Source of the DNA: JBDHUJ01 sp039809105
GTDB lineage: Bacteria; Patescibacteriota; Saccharimonadia; Saccharimonadales; UBA4665
Reading direction: 5' to 3'
Length of the DNA: 16,142 nt
Assembly: GCA_039809105.1 (NCBI GenBank)
Contig: JBDHUJ010000034.1
Coordinates: 1-16,142 of the forward strand
Shown here piece after piece: positions 1 to 5,508 of the stretch. Every line of letters begins with the position of its first letter. Positions within the stretch are counted from its first letter, which is position 1. The position numbers and the translations under genes are program-made. The notes under the pieces were generated by a model, which was given only the letters and a program-made list of their open reading frames with translations, searched no databases and had not been told where the DNA came from.

Positions 1-8
1 AGTTCCAT
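1..8 (-). CDS. Start of a gene running off the left edge
   Basis: An ATG at 8-6 on the minus strand is preceded by the strong Shine-Dalgarno AAGGAGA with a 7-nt spacer. A terminator-like hairpin just upstream (41-77) closes the previous unit. Only the first two codons (Met-Glu) are in the window, so no product can be named. The call rests on the ribosome binding site and context alone. Confidence 0.35.
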
Positions 9-40
9 ATGAGTGTCTCCTTTTTGTTTGTTTTGTTGTT

Positions 41-77
41 ACAAACAAAGGATACCAGAGCTAACGCTCAGGTATCC
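41..77 (-). terminator. Rho-independent terminator of the DUF475-ybjQ-glycosylase unit
   Basis: GGATACC at 50-56 and GGTATCC at 71-77 pair. They continue inward as AGAGC with GCTCA after one mismatch, around a TAAC loop. Read on the minus strand the stem is followed by TTTGTTTGT at 49-41. It lies about 40 nt after the premature stop of the glycosylase fragment and before the next start codon. Confidence 0.55.
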
Positions 78-114
78 AATACAGCGAAGAGGAGACGCTT
101 ATGTCGAACTGGGG

Positions 115-261
115 TTAACTATGGCTGGCGGCATCTGTCTGGTCATACGCCTCGGTCTCGACTATCCGCACCCGAACCGTTTCGCCGCTGAACTCACGTA
201 TCAGTTCACACCCGAGTAACCGCGGCGCGACTTTTTCGGCTGGACCCTCCAAGAAATCCAT
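115..261 (-). pseudogene. Truncated 3-methyladenine DNA glycosylase (AAG/Mpg family)
   Basis: The frame starts at the ATG at 261-259, overlapping the ybjQ stop as TGATG, so translation is probably coupled. It encodes 48 residues ending at TAA 117-115. The segment LLGCELIREF followed by RIVETEAYDQTDAASHS is the hallmark N-terminal part of alkyladenine DNA glycosylase, including the catalytic Glu in the ETEAY motif. Family members are about 180 to 220 residues. Here the frame stops right after ASHS, where the family continues with a Gly/Thr/Arg-Asn stretch. Neither shifted frame resumes the family in the remaining 114 bases. The break lies beside the inverted-repeat unit at 1-110, so a rearrangement or insertion is a plausible cause. 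A 48-residue product could not form the glycosylase fold, and I treat it as a remnant. Confidence 0.7.
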
Positions 262-590
262 CACAGTTTCGAAATACGCACGGCCGTACCGTAGGCGGCG
301 ACTTCATTCATAATCCCGCCTATATCGCCGCTGTCAAACCGCATCATCAGAATAGCATTGGCACCTTTTTCAGCTGCCGCATCGCGCATACGCTGCATCG
401 CGTGCTCGCGACTGTCGGACAGCAACGTCGTATAGCCTTTTACCTCGCCGCCGAAAATGGTGCGGAAGCTGGCACCGATATTACTGAACATGTTACGGCT
501 GCGGACTATGAGTCCGAACACTTCGCCATATACCTCTTCTACTTTATATCCTGGTATGTCGTTCGTCGTTACAACAATCATATCTTCCAT
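261..590 (-). CDS. ybjQ: YbjQ/UPF0145-family protein
   Basis: This 109-residue protein has the compact YbjQ pattern: an N-terminal VVTTNDIPGYKV strand and then a Gly-rich middle. The conserved helix and strand, AMQRMRDAAAEKGANAILMMRFD, spans about residues 67-89. The family forms pentameric rings and is described as a putative heavy-metal-binding domain; its cellular role is unsettled. The ATG at 590 is chosen because GAGGGAGG at 605-598 gives a 7-nt spacer, while the in-frame GTG at 596 would be only one base from it. The gene lies 34 nt after the DUF475 stop and its own stop overlaps the start of the glycosylase remnant, so the three form one transcription unit. A neighbouring TerC-like protein makes a metal-related role conceivable, but nothing here proves it. 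Confidence 0.9.
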   Translation of the reverse strand: MEDMIVVTTNDIPGYKVEEVYGEVFGLIVRSRNMFSNIGASFRTIFGGEVKGYTTLLSDSREHAMQRMRDAAAEKGANAILMMRFDSGDIGGIMNEVAAYGTAVRISKL

Positions 591-624
591 ATGCACGCCT
601 CCCTCTTATAATTTCAGTATACGC

Positions 625-1674
625 CTATGCTGCGCTACGTTTGCGGGATTGGATGCTCGAAATAACGCTGGCGGTTATAAAGAGGAGGCCGAGCAAGCCG
701 GTGACGACTTCGGGCAAGTGTACGAACGCACTGGAAAGCAGTACGAACGCCAGCGCCAGCACCGTGTAGTGCGCACCGTGGTCGAGGTATTTGTACTCGT
801 TCAGTGTGCCGCGGCGGACCATAAAGACGGTCAGGCTGCGTACCCAAAGTGCGCCAACACCCAAGCCAGCAGCTATTAGGATAACGTCGCTGGTTATGGC
901 GAACGCGCCGATAACGCCGTCGAAGCTAAAACTGGCGTCCAGGAACTCCAGGTACAGGAAGGTCGTGAATGCGGCCATGCCGGTCAGTTTAGCCGCCTCG
1001 CCTACCCCTTTTGCGGGTATGGGATTGCGCTTTTCTATGAGCGTGGTCACGCCGTGCAGCGCCATGTACGTCAAGATGCCGAAAATGCCCGCCTTAAACG
1101 TATCCCACGGGTGCGGGTTGGCCGGGATGAACGAAAATATGCCGAGGATAACGAGTGCGATAACGGGGGCGCTGAATGGGCTGGCCAACTTTTGGAAACG
1201 CTTTTCAAACGCGGCCAGCCAGTGGATATCACGCGCATCGTCCAGGAAGAAGTGGAGTGCCAGCATCAGCAGGAAGGCGCCGCCATAGGCCGAGATGGTA
1301 GGATTGGCACGTTCGAGGGCTTCGGCGTATTCGTGCGGATGGTGCAGTGCTAAGTCTATGACTTGGCTCCAGCTCAGGTCGGCAGTCAGCATGACGAGTA
1401 CGACCGGGAAGATGACGCGCATGCCGAAGACGGCGATGAGTATGCCCACCGTCAGGAACATGTTCTGCCAGAACTTGCTGAGCCGCTCGAGAATCTTGGC
1501 GTTGATGATGGCGTTGTCGAAGCTGAACGCCGTTTCTATGACGACCAGCACCGCGGCGACCACAAAGGCCGACCAACCCATGCCGAGCCACACCAGCACG
1601 AGCATCGCCACAGTCGCTATGGCCGAAAAGGCGAAAATCCGGAGTGGCGAATGGTTCTTAGGAGTTTTTGCCAT
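625..1674 (-). CDS. DUF475 / TerC-like integral membrane protein
   Basis: This 349-residue polytopic membrane protein has about eight to nine hydrophobic segments. It has the duplicated signature of the TerC/Alx-like superfamily: ETAFSFDNAI at 47-56 and DASFSFDGVIGAFAI at 246-260, each with acidic residues inside a membrane segment. Those residues are thought to form a metal-ion path in this superfamily (Alx and TerC are tied to manganese and tellurite handling). DUF475 itself has no firmly assigned substrate, so 'probable metal-ion exporter' is inference. The length is normal for DUF475. The start is ATG 1674. No Shine-Dalgarno precedes it, and TATACT lies only 8 nt upstream, suggesting a nearly leaderless mRNA. 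It leads the unit with ybjQ and the glycosylase remnant. Confidence 0.88.
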   Translation of the reverse strand: MAKTPKNHSPLRIFAFSAIATVAMLVLVWLGMGWSAFVVAAVLVVIETAFSFDNAIINAKILERLSKFWQNMFLTVGILIAVFGMRVIFPVVLVMLTADLSWSQVIDLALHHPHEYAEALERANPTISAYGGAFLLMLALHFFLDDARDIHWLAAFEKRFQKLASPFSAPVIALVILGIFSFIPANPHPWDTFKAGIFGILTYMALHGVTTLIEKRNPIPAKGVGEAAKLTGMAAFTTFLYLEFLDASFSFDGVIGAFAITSDVILIAAGLGVGALWVRSLTVFMVRRGTLNEYKYLDHGAHYTVLALAFVLLSSAFVHLPEVVTGLLGLLFITASVISSIQSRKRSAA

Positions 1675-1688
1675 GTCACTTTAGTATA
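1675..1688 (-). promoter_or_regulatory. -10 element giving a near-leaderless DUF475 mRNA
   Basis: TATACT at 1688-1683 is followed by 8 nt and then the ATG. A start point 7 nt after the hexamer would leave a leader of about two bases. No good -35 is visible, and the upstream bases belong to the large palindrome at 1697-1855. Confidence 0.45.
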
Positions 1689-1696
1689 CCTTAACC

Positions 1697-1855
1697 AGGG
1701 CAAAGGGCTGAGGGCAAAGGGCAAAGTTTGCTAGGTGTCATTCCGGCCTCCGAGCCGGAATCTAGAGCGTAAGGATAAGTGGGGCGTTAGATTCCGGGTC
1801 AAGCCCGGAATGACAAAGAGGCAAACTTTGCCCTTTGCCCTCCTTACTTTGCCCT
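1697..1855. repeat. 159-bp nested inverted repeat between corA and DUF475
   Basis: AGGGCAAAG at 1697-1705, 5 nt, then a perfect 21-nt arm at 1711-1731 mirrors a 21-nt arm at 1821-1841, 5 nt, and CTTTGCCCT at 1847-1855. The 5-nt interruptions are at matching places. The dispersed palindrome 1737-1814 sits inside. On the minus strand the structure begins four bases beyond the corA stop and ends just before the DUF475 -10. It could therefore work as a strong mRNA 3' hairpin for corA, although no U-tract follows. Confidence 0.75.
1737..1814. repeat. Dispersed palindromic repeat, copy 1 (78 bp)
   Basis: A 28-nt left arm begins GTCATTCCGGCC and ends GGAATCTA. A 27-nt right arm begins TAGATTCCGGG and ends CCCGGAATGAC. 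A 23-nt spacer separates them. The arms are the same as those of the copy inside typA (7613-7673), which has a 6-nt spacer instead. This is a widely seen bacterial palindrome type whose translation gives the HSGLDPES string. No transposase is nearby. Confidence 0.9.
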
Positions 1856-1858
1856 ATT

Positions 1859-2785
1859 TTAAAGCCACTTTTTGCGACGGAAGATGTAGATAGTCGAAAC
1901 CATGAGGACAGCAATGAGCCCGACGACGAAAAGGAAGGCGTACTTGGAATGTTCAAACGGGATGACAACGTTCATGCCCCACAACCCACCGACAATGGTC
2001 GGGATGGTCAGGAAAATGGCAATGGACGTCAGCCGCTTGAACGTATTGTTCAGGTTTGTCGTCGCAATAGCGTCATACGCCTGGCGCATGTTCACGAGTG
2101 TACGCAGACGGCCCTGCACCTGGGTTATCAGCTCAGTCGTCGAACGCTCTATATCCTCTACAATATCACGGTCTTCTTCATACAGTCGCAGATACTTACC
2201 GCTCAGCAGCGCTCGGAACAGAACGGCCTGCGGCTGCAGCGCACTCAGGAACTCGTTTAGGTCTTCTTCGAGCTCGATGATGCCGATGAATTCCTTGGTG
2301 TTGATTTGCGATTGGCGCAAATGTGCCCGCAGCTGCAGGATACGCTTCGTAACCTTCGTAAGTTGCCGCTCATAGGACAGGTTTATCTCAGTCAGAATCT
2401 GCAGCAGCGTCTTGGTCTTCTGCGTCGTAATGAATTCCAACTGGTCGTTCGTAAGCCGGCTTAAGATAGTCGTACTCTGGCGAACGATGGTTATCAGATA
2501 ATCCGGCGTATACACGATAAGCAGCGGTTCGGTAGCGATTTCCTTGCCCTCCGGGTAGCAGTAGCGCGTAAATATGTAGACCGCACCGTCCTCTACCTCG
2601 ACGCGCGGCGCTTCGTATATGTCGACGGCGTCGGTCAGTGTGTCGAAATCGAGTTTGTAATCATTCGCTAGCGCGTCCAGCTCCGCTTCGTCCGGCGCAA
2701 ACGAAACAATCCACGCACCTGCCCGCGGCTGGTCAATCTTCTGCAATGCCCGGCTGTTCGCCCGACTATAATAAATCGTCGTCAT
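1859..2785 (-). CDS. corA: CorA-family divalent cation transporter
   Basis: This 308-residue protein has a soluble alpha/beta N-terminal region, long charged helices (about 115-250) and two C-terminal membrane helices (about 250-270 and 283-302). Between them lies the CorA signature Gly-Met-Asn at 270-272, in GGLWGMNVV. The C-terminus ends in the basic tail RRKKWL, common in this family. CorA proteins form homopentamers that let magnesium, or cobalt and nickel, down the potential into the cell. The substrate here is not fixed by sequence, since CorA-like ZntB proteins share the GMN motif. The ATG at 2785 has AGAGGA about 8 nt upstream. It is separated from the helicase by three hairpins and from DUF475 by the large palindrome, so it is probably its own unit. 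A TACACT at 2811-2806 is only a weak -10 candidate. Confidence 0.92.
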   Translation of the reverse strand: MTTIYYSRANSRALQKIDQPRAGAWIVSFAPDEAELDALANDYKLDFDTLTDAVDIYEAPRVEVEDGAVYIFTRYCYPEGKEIATEPLLIVYTPDYLITIVRQSTTILSRLTNDQLEFITTQKTKTLLQILTEINLSYERQLTKVTKRILQLRAHLRQSQINTKEFIGIIELEEDLNEFLSALQPQAVLFRALLSGKYLRLYEEDRDIVEDIERSTTELITQVQGRLRTLVNMRQAYDAIATTNLNNTFKRLTSIAIFLTIPTIVGGLWGMNVVIPFEHSKYAFLFVVGLIAVLMVSTIYIFRRKKWL

Positions 2786-2849
2786 CTTCGTATCCTCTTA
2801 CCCCCAGTGTACACTACCGGCGCCGAAGTTTACGAGACAGTCAAAAATC

Positions 2850-2884
2850 AAAATAATTCTGGAATTCACTTCCAGAATTATTTT
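2850..2884 (-). terminator. AT-rich 15-bp hairpin between helicase and corA
   Basis: AAAATAATTCTGGAA at 2850-2864 pairs perfectly with TTCCAGAATTATTTT at 2870-2884 around a 5-nt loop. On the minus strand the stem ends in TTTT, then GATTTTT. It is the last of three hairpins after the helicase stop and the one most like a Rho-independent terminator. Confidence 0.6.
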
Positions 2885-2907
2885 TCAGCTATCAGGAAAG
2901 AGCAGCC

Positions 2908-2929
2908 GGGGGTCGCCGCGGCGACCCCC
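2908..2929. repeat. Perfect 22-bp GC palindrome
   Basis: GGGGGTCGCCG at 2908-2918 is followed directly by its reverse complement CGGCGACCCCC at 2919-2929. It is the middle one of three consecutive inverted repeats downstream of the helicase. It may add a stable 3' end to that mRNA. Confidence 0.6.
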
Positions 2930-2934
2930 GCGCG

Positions 2935-2962
2935 ATGGGGAAACCTATCTCGGTTTCCCCAT
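2935..2962 (-). terminator. Hairpin directly after the helicase stop
   Basis: ATGGGGAAACC at 2935-2945 pairs perfectly with GGTTTCCCCAT at 2952-2962 around a 6-nt loop. It begins five bases after the stop codon of the helicase in transcription order. No U-tract follows, so it is more likely an mRNA-protecting or assisting hairpin than a complete terminator. Confidence 0.45.
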
Positions 2963-2967
2963 TACCA

Positions 2968-4170
2968 TTACTGTTCGACGAAGGTTAGGGCGTAACCGAT
3001 TTTGCCGGCGCGGCCTGCGCGGCCGATGCGGTGGGTGTAGTCTTCGTAGGTTTGTGGCAGGCCGTAGTTTACAACGTGGGTGATGTCGGCGACGTCGATA
3101 CCGCGGGCGGCGACGTCGGTGGCAATCATGATCTGCACTTTATTGGCCTTGAACTCGTCCAGAGCGCGCTTGCGCTGGCCCTGCGTTTTGCCGCCATGTA
3201 TAGCCGTAACTTCGAAGCCGCGGCCCTTCAGTTCCTTCTCGAGCCGCTCCACGTTGCGCTGGGTGCTTTCGAAAATGATGCTCTTGGAAACGACTGGCTC
3301 TATAAGCAGATTATGCAATGCTTCGAGCTTATTCGATTTGTCGGTGTAAGGGATGACGTCTTGGTGGACGTTGTCGCTGGTATCGCTCATTTTGACGCTG
3401 ACCGTTTCGGCGTCTGGGCTGAAGCTGTCGATGATGTCGCTGACACGGCGGTCCATAGTGGCAGAAAAGTAGAAGCTTTGGCGTTCTGGAGCGCATTCGC
3501 TCAGCAGCAGCTTTACATCGTTCACAAAGCCCATGTCGAGCATGCGGTCGACTTCGTCGAGTACGATGATGTTGAAGTCGCTAAGGTTTAACGTACCTTG
3601 GTCTATGTGGTCTTTTATACGGCCTGGCGTGCCGATAACGAGGCGTGGCTTTGCGCGCAAGTCCTTCAACTGCGGGCCATAAGCCGACCCGCCGATAAGC
3701 AGTGCGCCTACGAAGCCACCACCTTTGCCCATAAAGCGGCACTCATCTTCAATCTGCATAGCCAACTCACGCGTCGGTGCGACTATGAGCGCCTTGGCGT
3801 CTTTGGTCGTCATAATCTGGTTCAAAATAGGGATAGCGAAGGCTGCCGTCTTACCGGTACCGGTGCTAGCGATACCTACGACGTCCTTGCCCTGCAAGCC
3901 AAGAGGAATAGTCTTGTCCTGAATAGGCGTCGGGTTCAGAAAACCCTTGCGAGCCAAGTTAGCGTGTATGCGCTGGTCGACTTCGAAGTCCAGGAAGTTG
4001 TATTCCGGTGTGTATTCTTCGACGGTCACCGGCTGGGCGACTTTAACGAATTTGGCCGGGTTTATGTACTGGCCGTGTTTGTTGCCACGCTGGCGCTGTT
4101 CGCGCGGTTTGCGTGCGTTTGGGTTGCGGCTGCTTTTATAAGCAAAGCCTTTTCGAGAATTGAAAGCCAT
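2968..4170 (-). CDS. DEAD-box ATP-dependent RNA helicase
   Basis: This 400-residue protein is essentially the two RecA-like domains with a basic N-terminal extension (residues 1-45, rich in Arg, Lys and Asn). Motifs in order are the Q motif region NPTPIQ (79-84), Walker A ASTGTGKT (101-108), PTREL (122-126), TPGR (171-174), motif II DEVD (195-198), SAT (226-228), ATDVAARGID (350-359) and HRIGRAGR (380-387). The box reads DEVD instead of DEAD; the two acidic residues needed for magnesium and ATP hydrolysis remain. It ends right after motif VI, so it lacks the C-terminal RNA-binding extensions of DbpA or CsdA. Such enzymes unwind short RNA duplexes in ribosome assembly or mRNA decay; the exact target cannot be told. 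The ATG at 4170 has AAGGA about 10 nt upstream. The leader is about 117 nt from the promoter at 4322-4294. Confidence 0.95.
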   Translation of the reverse strand: MAFNSRKGFAYKSSRNPNARKPREQRQRGNKHGQYINPAKFVKVAQPVTVEEYTPEYNFLDFEVDQRIHANLARKGFLNPTPIQDKTIPLGLQGKDVVGIASTGTGKTAAFAIPILNQIMTTKDAKALIVAPTRELAMQIEDECRFMGKGGGFVGALLIGGSAYGPQLKDLRAKPRLVIGTPGRIKDHIDQGTLNLSDFNIIVLDEVDRMLDMGFVNDVKLLLSECAPERQSFYFSATMDRRVSDIIDSFSPDAETVSVKMSDTSDNVHQDVIPYTDKSNKLEALHNLLIEPVVSKSIIFESTQRNVERLEKELKGRGFEVTAIHGGKTQGQRKRALDEFKANKVQIMIATDVAARGIDVADITHVVNYGLPQTYEDYTHRIGRAGRAGKIGYALTFVEQ

Positions 4171-4293
4171 AAAAAATGAATCCTTATTGTCTGTAGTTTA
4201 CTTTTTACTCTGGATTGCTCTTTTTCAGGAACCCATGAGTAACTACGAAACAACTCCGGATTCATGTGAGTGTACCTCACGAACAATGCTTTT

Positions 4294-4322
4294 ATAGTAG
4301 CACTATTGGTTCTGCTTGTCAA
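4294..4322 (-). promoter_or_regulatory. Sigma70-type promoter of the helicase
   Basis: TTGACA at 4322-4317, a 17-nt spacer and TACTAT at 4299-4294 form a near-consensus promoter on the minus strand, starting 10 nt after the WhiB-like stop. A small inverted repeat ATAGT-AGC-ACTAT (4294-4306) overlaps the -10. The predicted start near 4287 leaves a leader of about 117 nt, which contains a short hairpin (GTGAG with CTCAC, 4266-4280). Confidence 0.75.
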
Positions 4323-4332
4323 CCGCTTGTGC

Positions 4333-4944
4333 TTATGGCTTGCTTTTAGGGCGAGTGGTTCTTGTTGCGTTGAATGAAGGAGCCAACGCGGTCCGAACCG
4401 TTCGCGCCATCGGTGAACCCGGTCCGGCTATGGAGCTGGCTTCTTTCTTGGTGATGTTGTATTTGCTTTCGCACAATACCCGTACGGGGCACACTTGGCA
4501 CACTATAGTCCGGCGCGATGGATGTATCATCTCCGCAGCACTGTCGACGTCCGGCATATGCGCCGGGCCCGCAATCAGCAAGCAGAGTGAACGGCGTCCT
4601 ATCCTATACGCACGGTCCGCACTTTCGTTGGTGCTCATACCCGGAATCAATCTGCGAATAGTATCTATATGCTCCCTGTATTCTCCGAAAGCATCGGGTC
4701 TGATGGGCCTGCTGACATCTGCCCGCACGGCCCGGAAACTGGACATAATGCCGATAGTACCGGCATGAATGCCCGTCGGAACAGTGCGCTCGAAGCCTCC
4801 CGGCGCAGCCGGGGCGTCGGCACGCTCCGATTGCATTAGCTCGGAAATATACTGCTGCACATACTCAATCTGCGAAGCCCGTCCGCACTCAAACGCATCC
4901 GCCTCTGCTGGCTCTGCTGGCAAAATATCATCTCGTTCAGGCAT
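4333..4944 (-). CDS. WhiB-like four-cysteine protein, possible Fe-S regulator
   Basis: This 203-residue protein has cysteines at 121, 149, 152 and 158, a spacing of C-x27-C-x2-C-x5-C. Mycobacterium tuberculosis WhiB1 binds its 4Fe-4S cluster with Cys 9, 37, 40 and 46, exactly this spacing. The segment VCQVCPVRVLCESKY resembles the Wbl core CxxCPV...C. It is followed by a Gly-containing turn (SSIAGPGS, where Wbl proteins have G-[VI]-W-G-G) and a basic tail ending RTTRPKSKP, the place of the DNA-binding tail in Wbl proteins. The first 110 residues are extra and unrecognised. By analogy it may bind sigma factor or DNA and sense redox or nitric oxide. The conserved Trp of the turn is missing, so the assignment is not certain. 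The start is ATG 4944, nearly leaderless. Confidence 0.55.
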   Translation of the reverse strand: MPERDDILPAEPAEADAFECGRASQIEYVQQYISELMQSERADAPAAPGGFERTVPTGIHAGTIGIMSSFRAVRADVSRPIRPDAFGEYREHIDTIRRLIPGMSTNESADRAYRIGRRSLCLLIAGPAHMPDVDSAAEMIHPSRRTIVCQVCPVRVLCESKYNITKKEASSIAGPGSPMARTVRTALAPSFNATRTTRPKSKP

Positions 4945-4954
4945 AGTACGACTC

Positions 4955-4963
4955 TTTATACCA
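4955..4963 (-). promoter_or_regulatory. Extended -10 promoter of the WhiB-like gene
   Basis: TGG followed by TATAAA (4963-4955) is an extended -10 element. It ends 10 nt before the ATG, so the leader would be about four bases and carry no Shine-Dalgarno. No -35 is obvious. A 23-bp palindrome lies about 44 nt further upstream. Confidence 0.5.
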
Positions 4964-5003
4964 TTTTGTAAGAAAAATTACTATTTTCATCCTTTCTCAC
5001 TCA

Positions 5004-5026
5004 TTTCCAAGACCAGGTCTTGGAAA
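5004..5026. promoter_or_regulatory. Perfect 23-bp palindrome, candidate operator
   Basis: TTTCCAAGACC at 5004-5014 and GGTCTTGGAAA at 5016-5026 are perfect inverted repeats around a single A. The site lies 44 nt upstream of the WhiB-like -10, a usual place for an activator or repressor dimer. A one-base loop fits a protein-binding DNA site better than an RNA hairpin. Confidence 0.45.
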
Positions 5027-5134
5027 CCTACAACAGCATAGGCCTTGGTGTGTCGGCTACTTCTGTAGACGTTTATCGTTCAAAGGTCGAATGCACCCTA
5101 CGTATACTGAGATTCGTGAATCGTTGAATCGCAC

Positions 5135-5181
5135 AAAAAAGAAACGCGACCCGAGCGTTTAATGCAGAGGTCGCGTTTCTT
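5135..5181 (-). terminator. Strong Rho-independent terminator
   Basis: AAGAAACGCGACC at 5139-5151 and GGTCGCGTTTCTT at 5169-5181 form a perfect 13-bp stem with a 17-nt loop. On the minus strand the stem ends in TTTTTT at 5140-5135. No protein gene on that strand reads into it from upstream, so it points to a non-coding transcript. Confidence 0.7.
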
Positions 5182-5231
5182 ATGTAGGACACATGGCCTC
5201 GGCGTTCCAGCAATGGCGATATGTCCTACAT
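5135..5231 (-). ncRNA. Candidate two-hairpin small RNA ending in a terminator
   Basis: Read on the minus strand, a 17-nt arm (5231-5215) pairs with 5198-5182 as a 16-bp rod: ten perfect pairs, one G-U, two pairs, one mismatch, three pairs. The 13-bp terminator hairpin follows immediately and ends in six T. The wobble at the eleventh pair is G-U only in the minus-strand RNA (C against A on the other strand), which favours this orientation. A possible -10, TATGAT, lies at 5241-5236 and would start the RNA near 5229, at the foot of the first stem. No open frame is present. It does not carry the SRP RNA GGAAG tetraloop motif, nor features of 6S RNA or tmRNA that I can recognise. Confidence 0.5.
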
Positions 5232-5278
5232 ACGTATCATACAGCTATTGCTTGCGATTCGTCGTTTTCGATGATGCA

Positions 5279-5287
5279 TGATATAAT
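5279..5287 (+). promoter_or_regulatory. Extended -10 promoter for a leaderless hicBA mRNA
   Basis: TGA followed by consensus TATAAT (5282-5287) lies exactly 6 nt before the hicB ATG. The expected start point is the A of the start codon. No -35 with proper spacing and no Shine-Dalgarno are present. Confidence 0.7.
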
Positions 5288-5293
5288 GAAACC

Positions 5294-5506
5294 ATGAAAC
5301 CAGCAGTTTACAACGCCGTTATAACAGAGGAAAGTGGGCAGTATGTGGCCCTAAATCCGGAATATGACGTCGCCAGCCAGGGCGACACGGTTGAAGCCGC
5401 CCTCGCAAACTTGCAGGAAGCGCTGGAACTCTATCTCGAAGAACTGAAAGCCAGCCACATTACGCCAGTCACACACCAGGCTTTCCTAACGACATTCAGC
5501 CTGTAG
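5294..5506 (+). CDS. hicB: HicB-family antitoxin
   Basis: This 70-residue protein has the HicB partial RNase H-like fold pattern. An N-terminal strand pair (YNAVITEESGQYVALNPEYDVAS) is followed by GDTVEAALANLQEALELYLEE, the usual helix with regularly spaced Ala and Leu. HicB binds and blocks the HicA toxin. It lacks the C-terminal ribbon-helix-helix or helix-turn-helix domain of longer HicB proteins, so autorepression by DNA binding is not supported by its sequence. The gene precedes hicA with 2 nt between them, an antitoxin-first order seen in many HicBA systems. It starts at the ATG 6 nt after a TATAAT, so the mRNA is probably leaderless. Confidence 0.9.
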   Translation: MKPAVYNAVITEESGQYVALNPEYDVASQGDTVEAALANLQEALELYLEELKASHITPVTHQAFLTTFSL

Positions 5507-5508
5507 CC

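Larger units (their letters stand above)
1..110. repeat. Imperfect nested palindrome with 20-nt inverted ends
   Basis: Positions 1-20 match the reverse complement of 91-110 at 16 of 20 positions (both begin AGTTC and end GTCTCC in that sense). Each end carries a GGAGA Shine-Dalgarno-like motif followed by an ATG, on opposite strands. The hairpin 50-77 sits near the middle. The unit abuts the point where the glycosylase reading frame breaks. The left end coincides with the window edge, so the true extent is unknown. Confidence 0.4.

Noticed and set aside
121..219. Plus-strand frame MAGGICLVIRLGLDY... of 32 codons
   Set aside because: It is antisense to the clear glycosylase N-terminal sequence on the minus strand and has no ribosome site.
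1762..1968. Minus-strand frame of 68 codons with the HSGLDPES string
   Set aside because: It reads through the intergenic repeat and the 3' part of corA in another frame; there is no ribosome site or conserved content.
5135..5231. The candidate RNA as SRP RNA (ffs)
   Set aside because: The conserved SRP core with the GGAAG-type tetraloop and asymmetric loop is absent, and the molecule is two hairpins instead of one.
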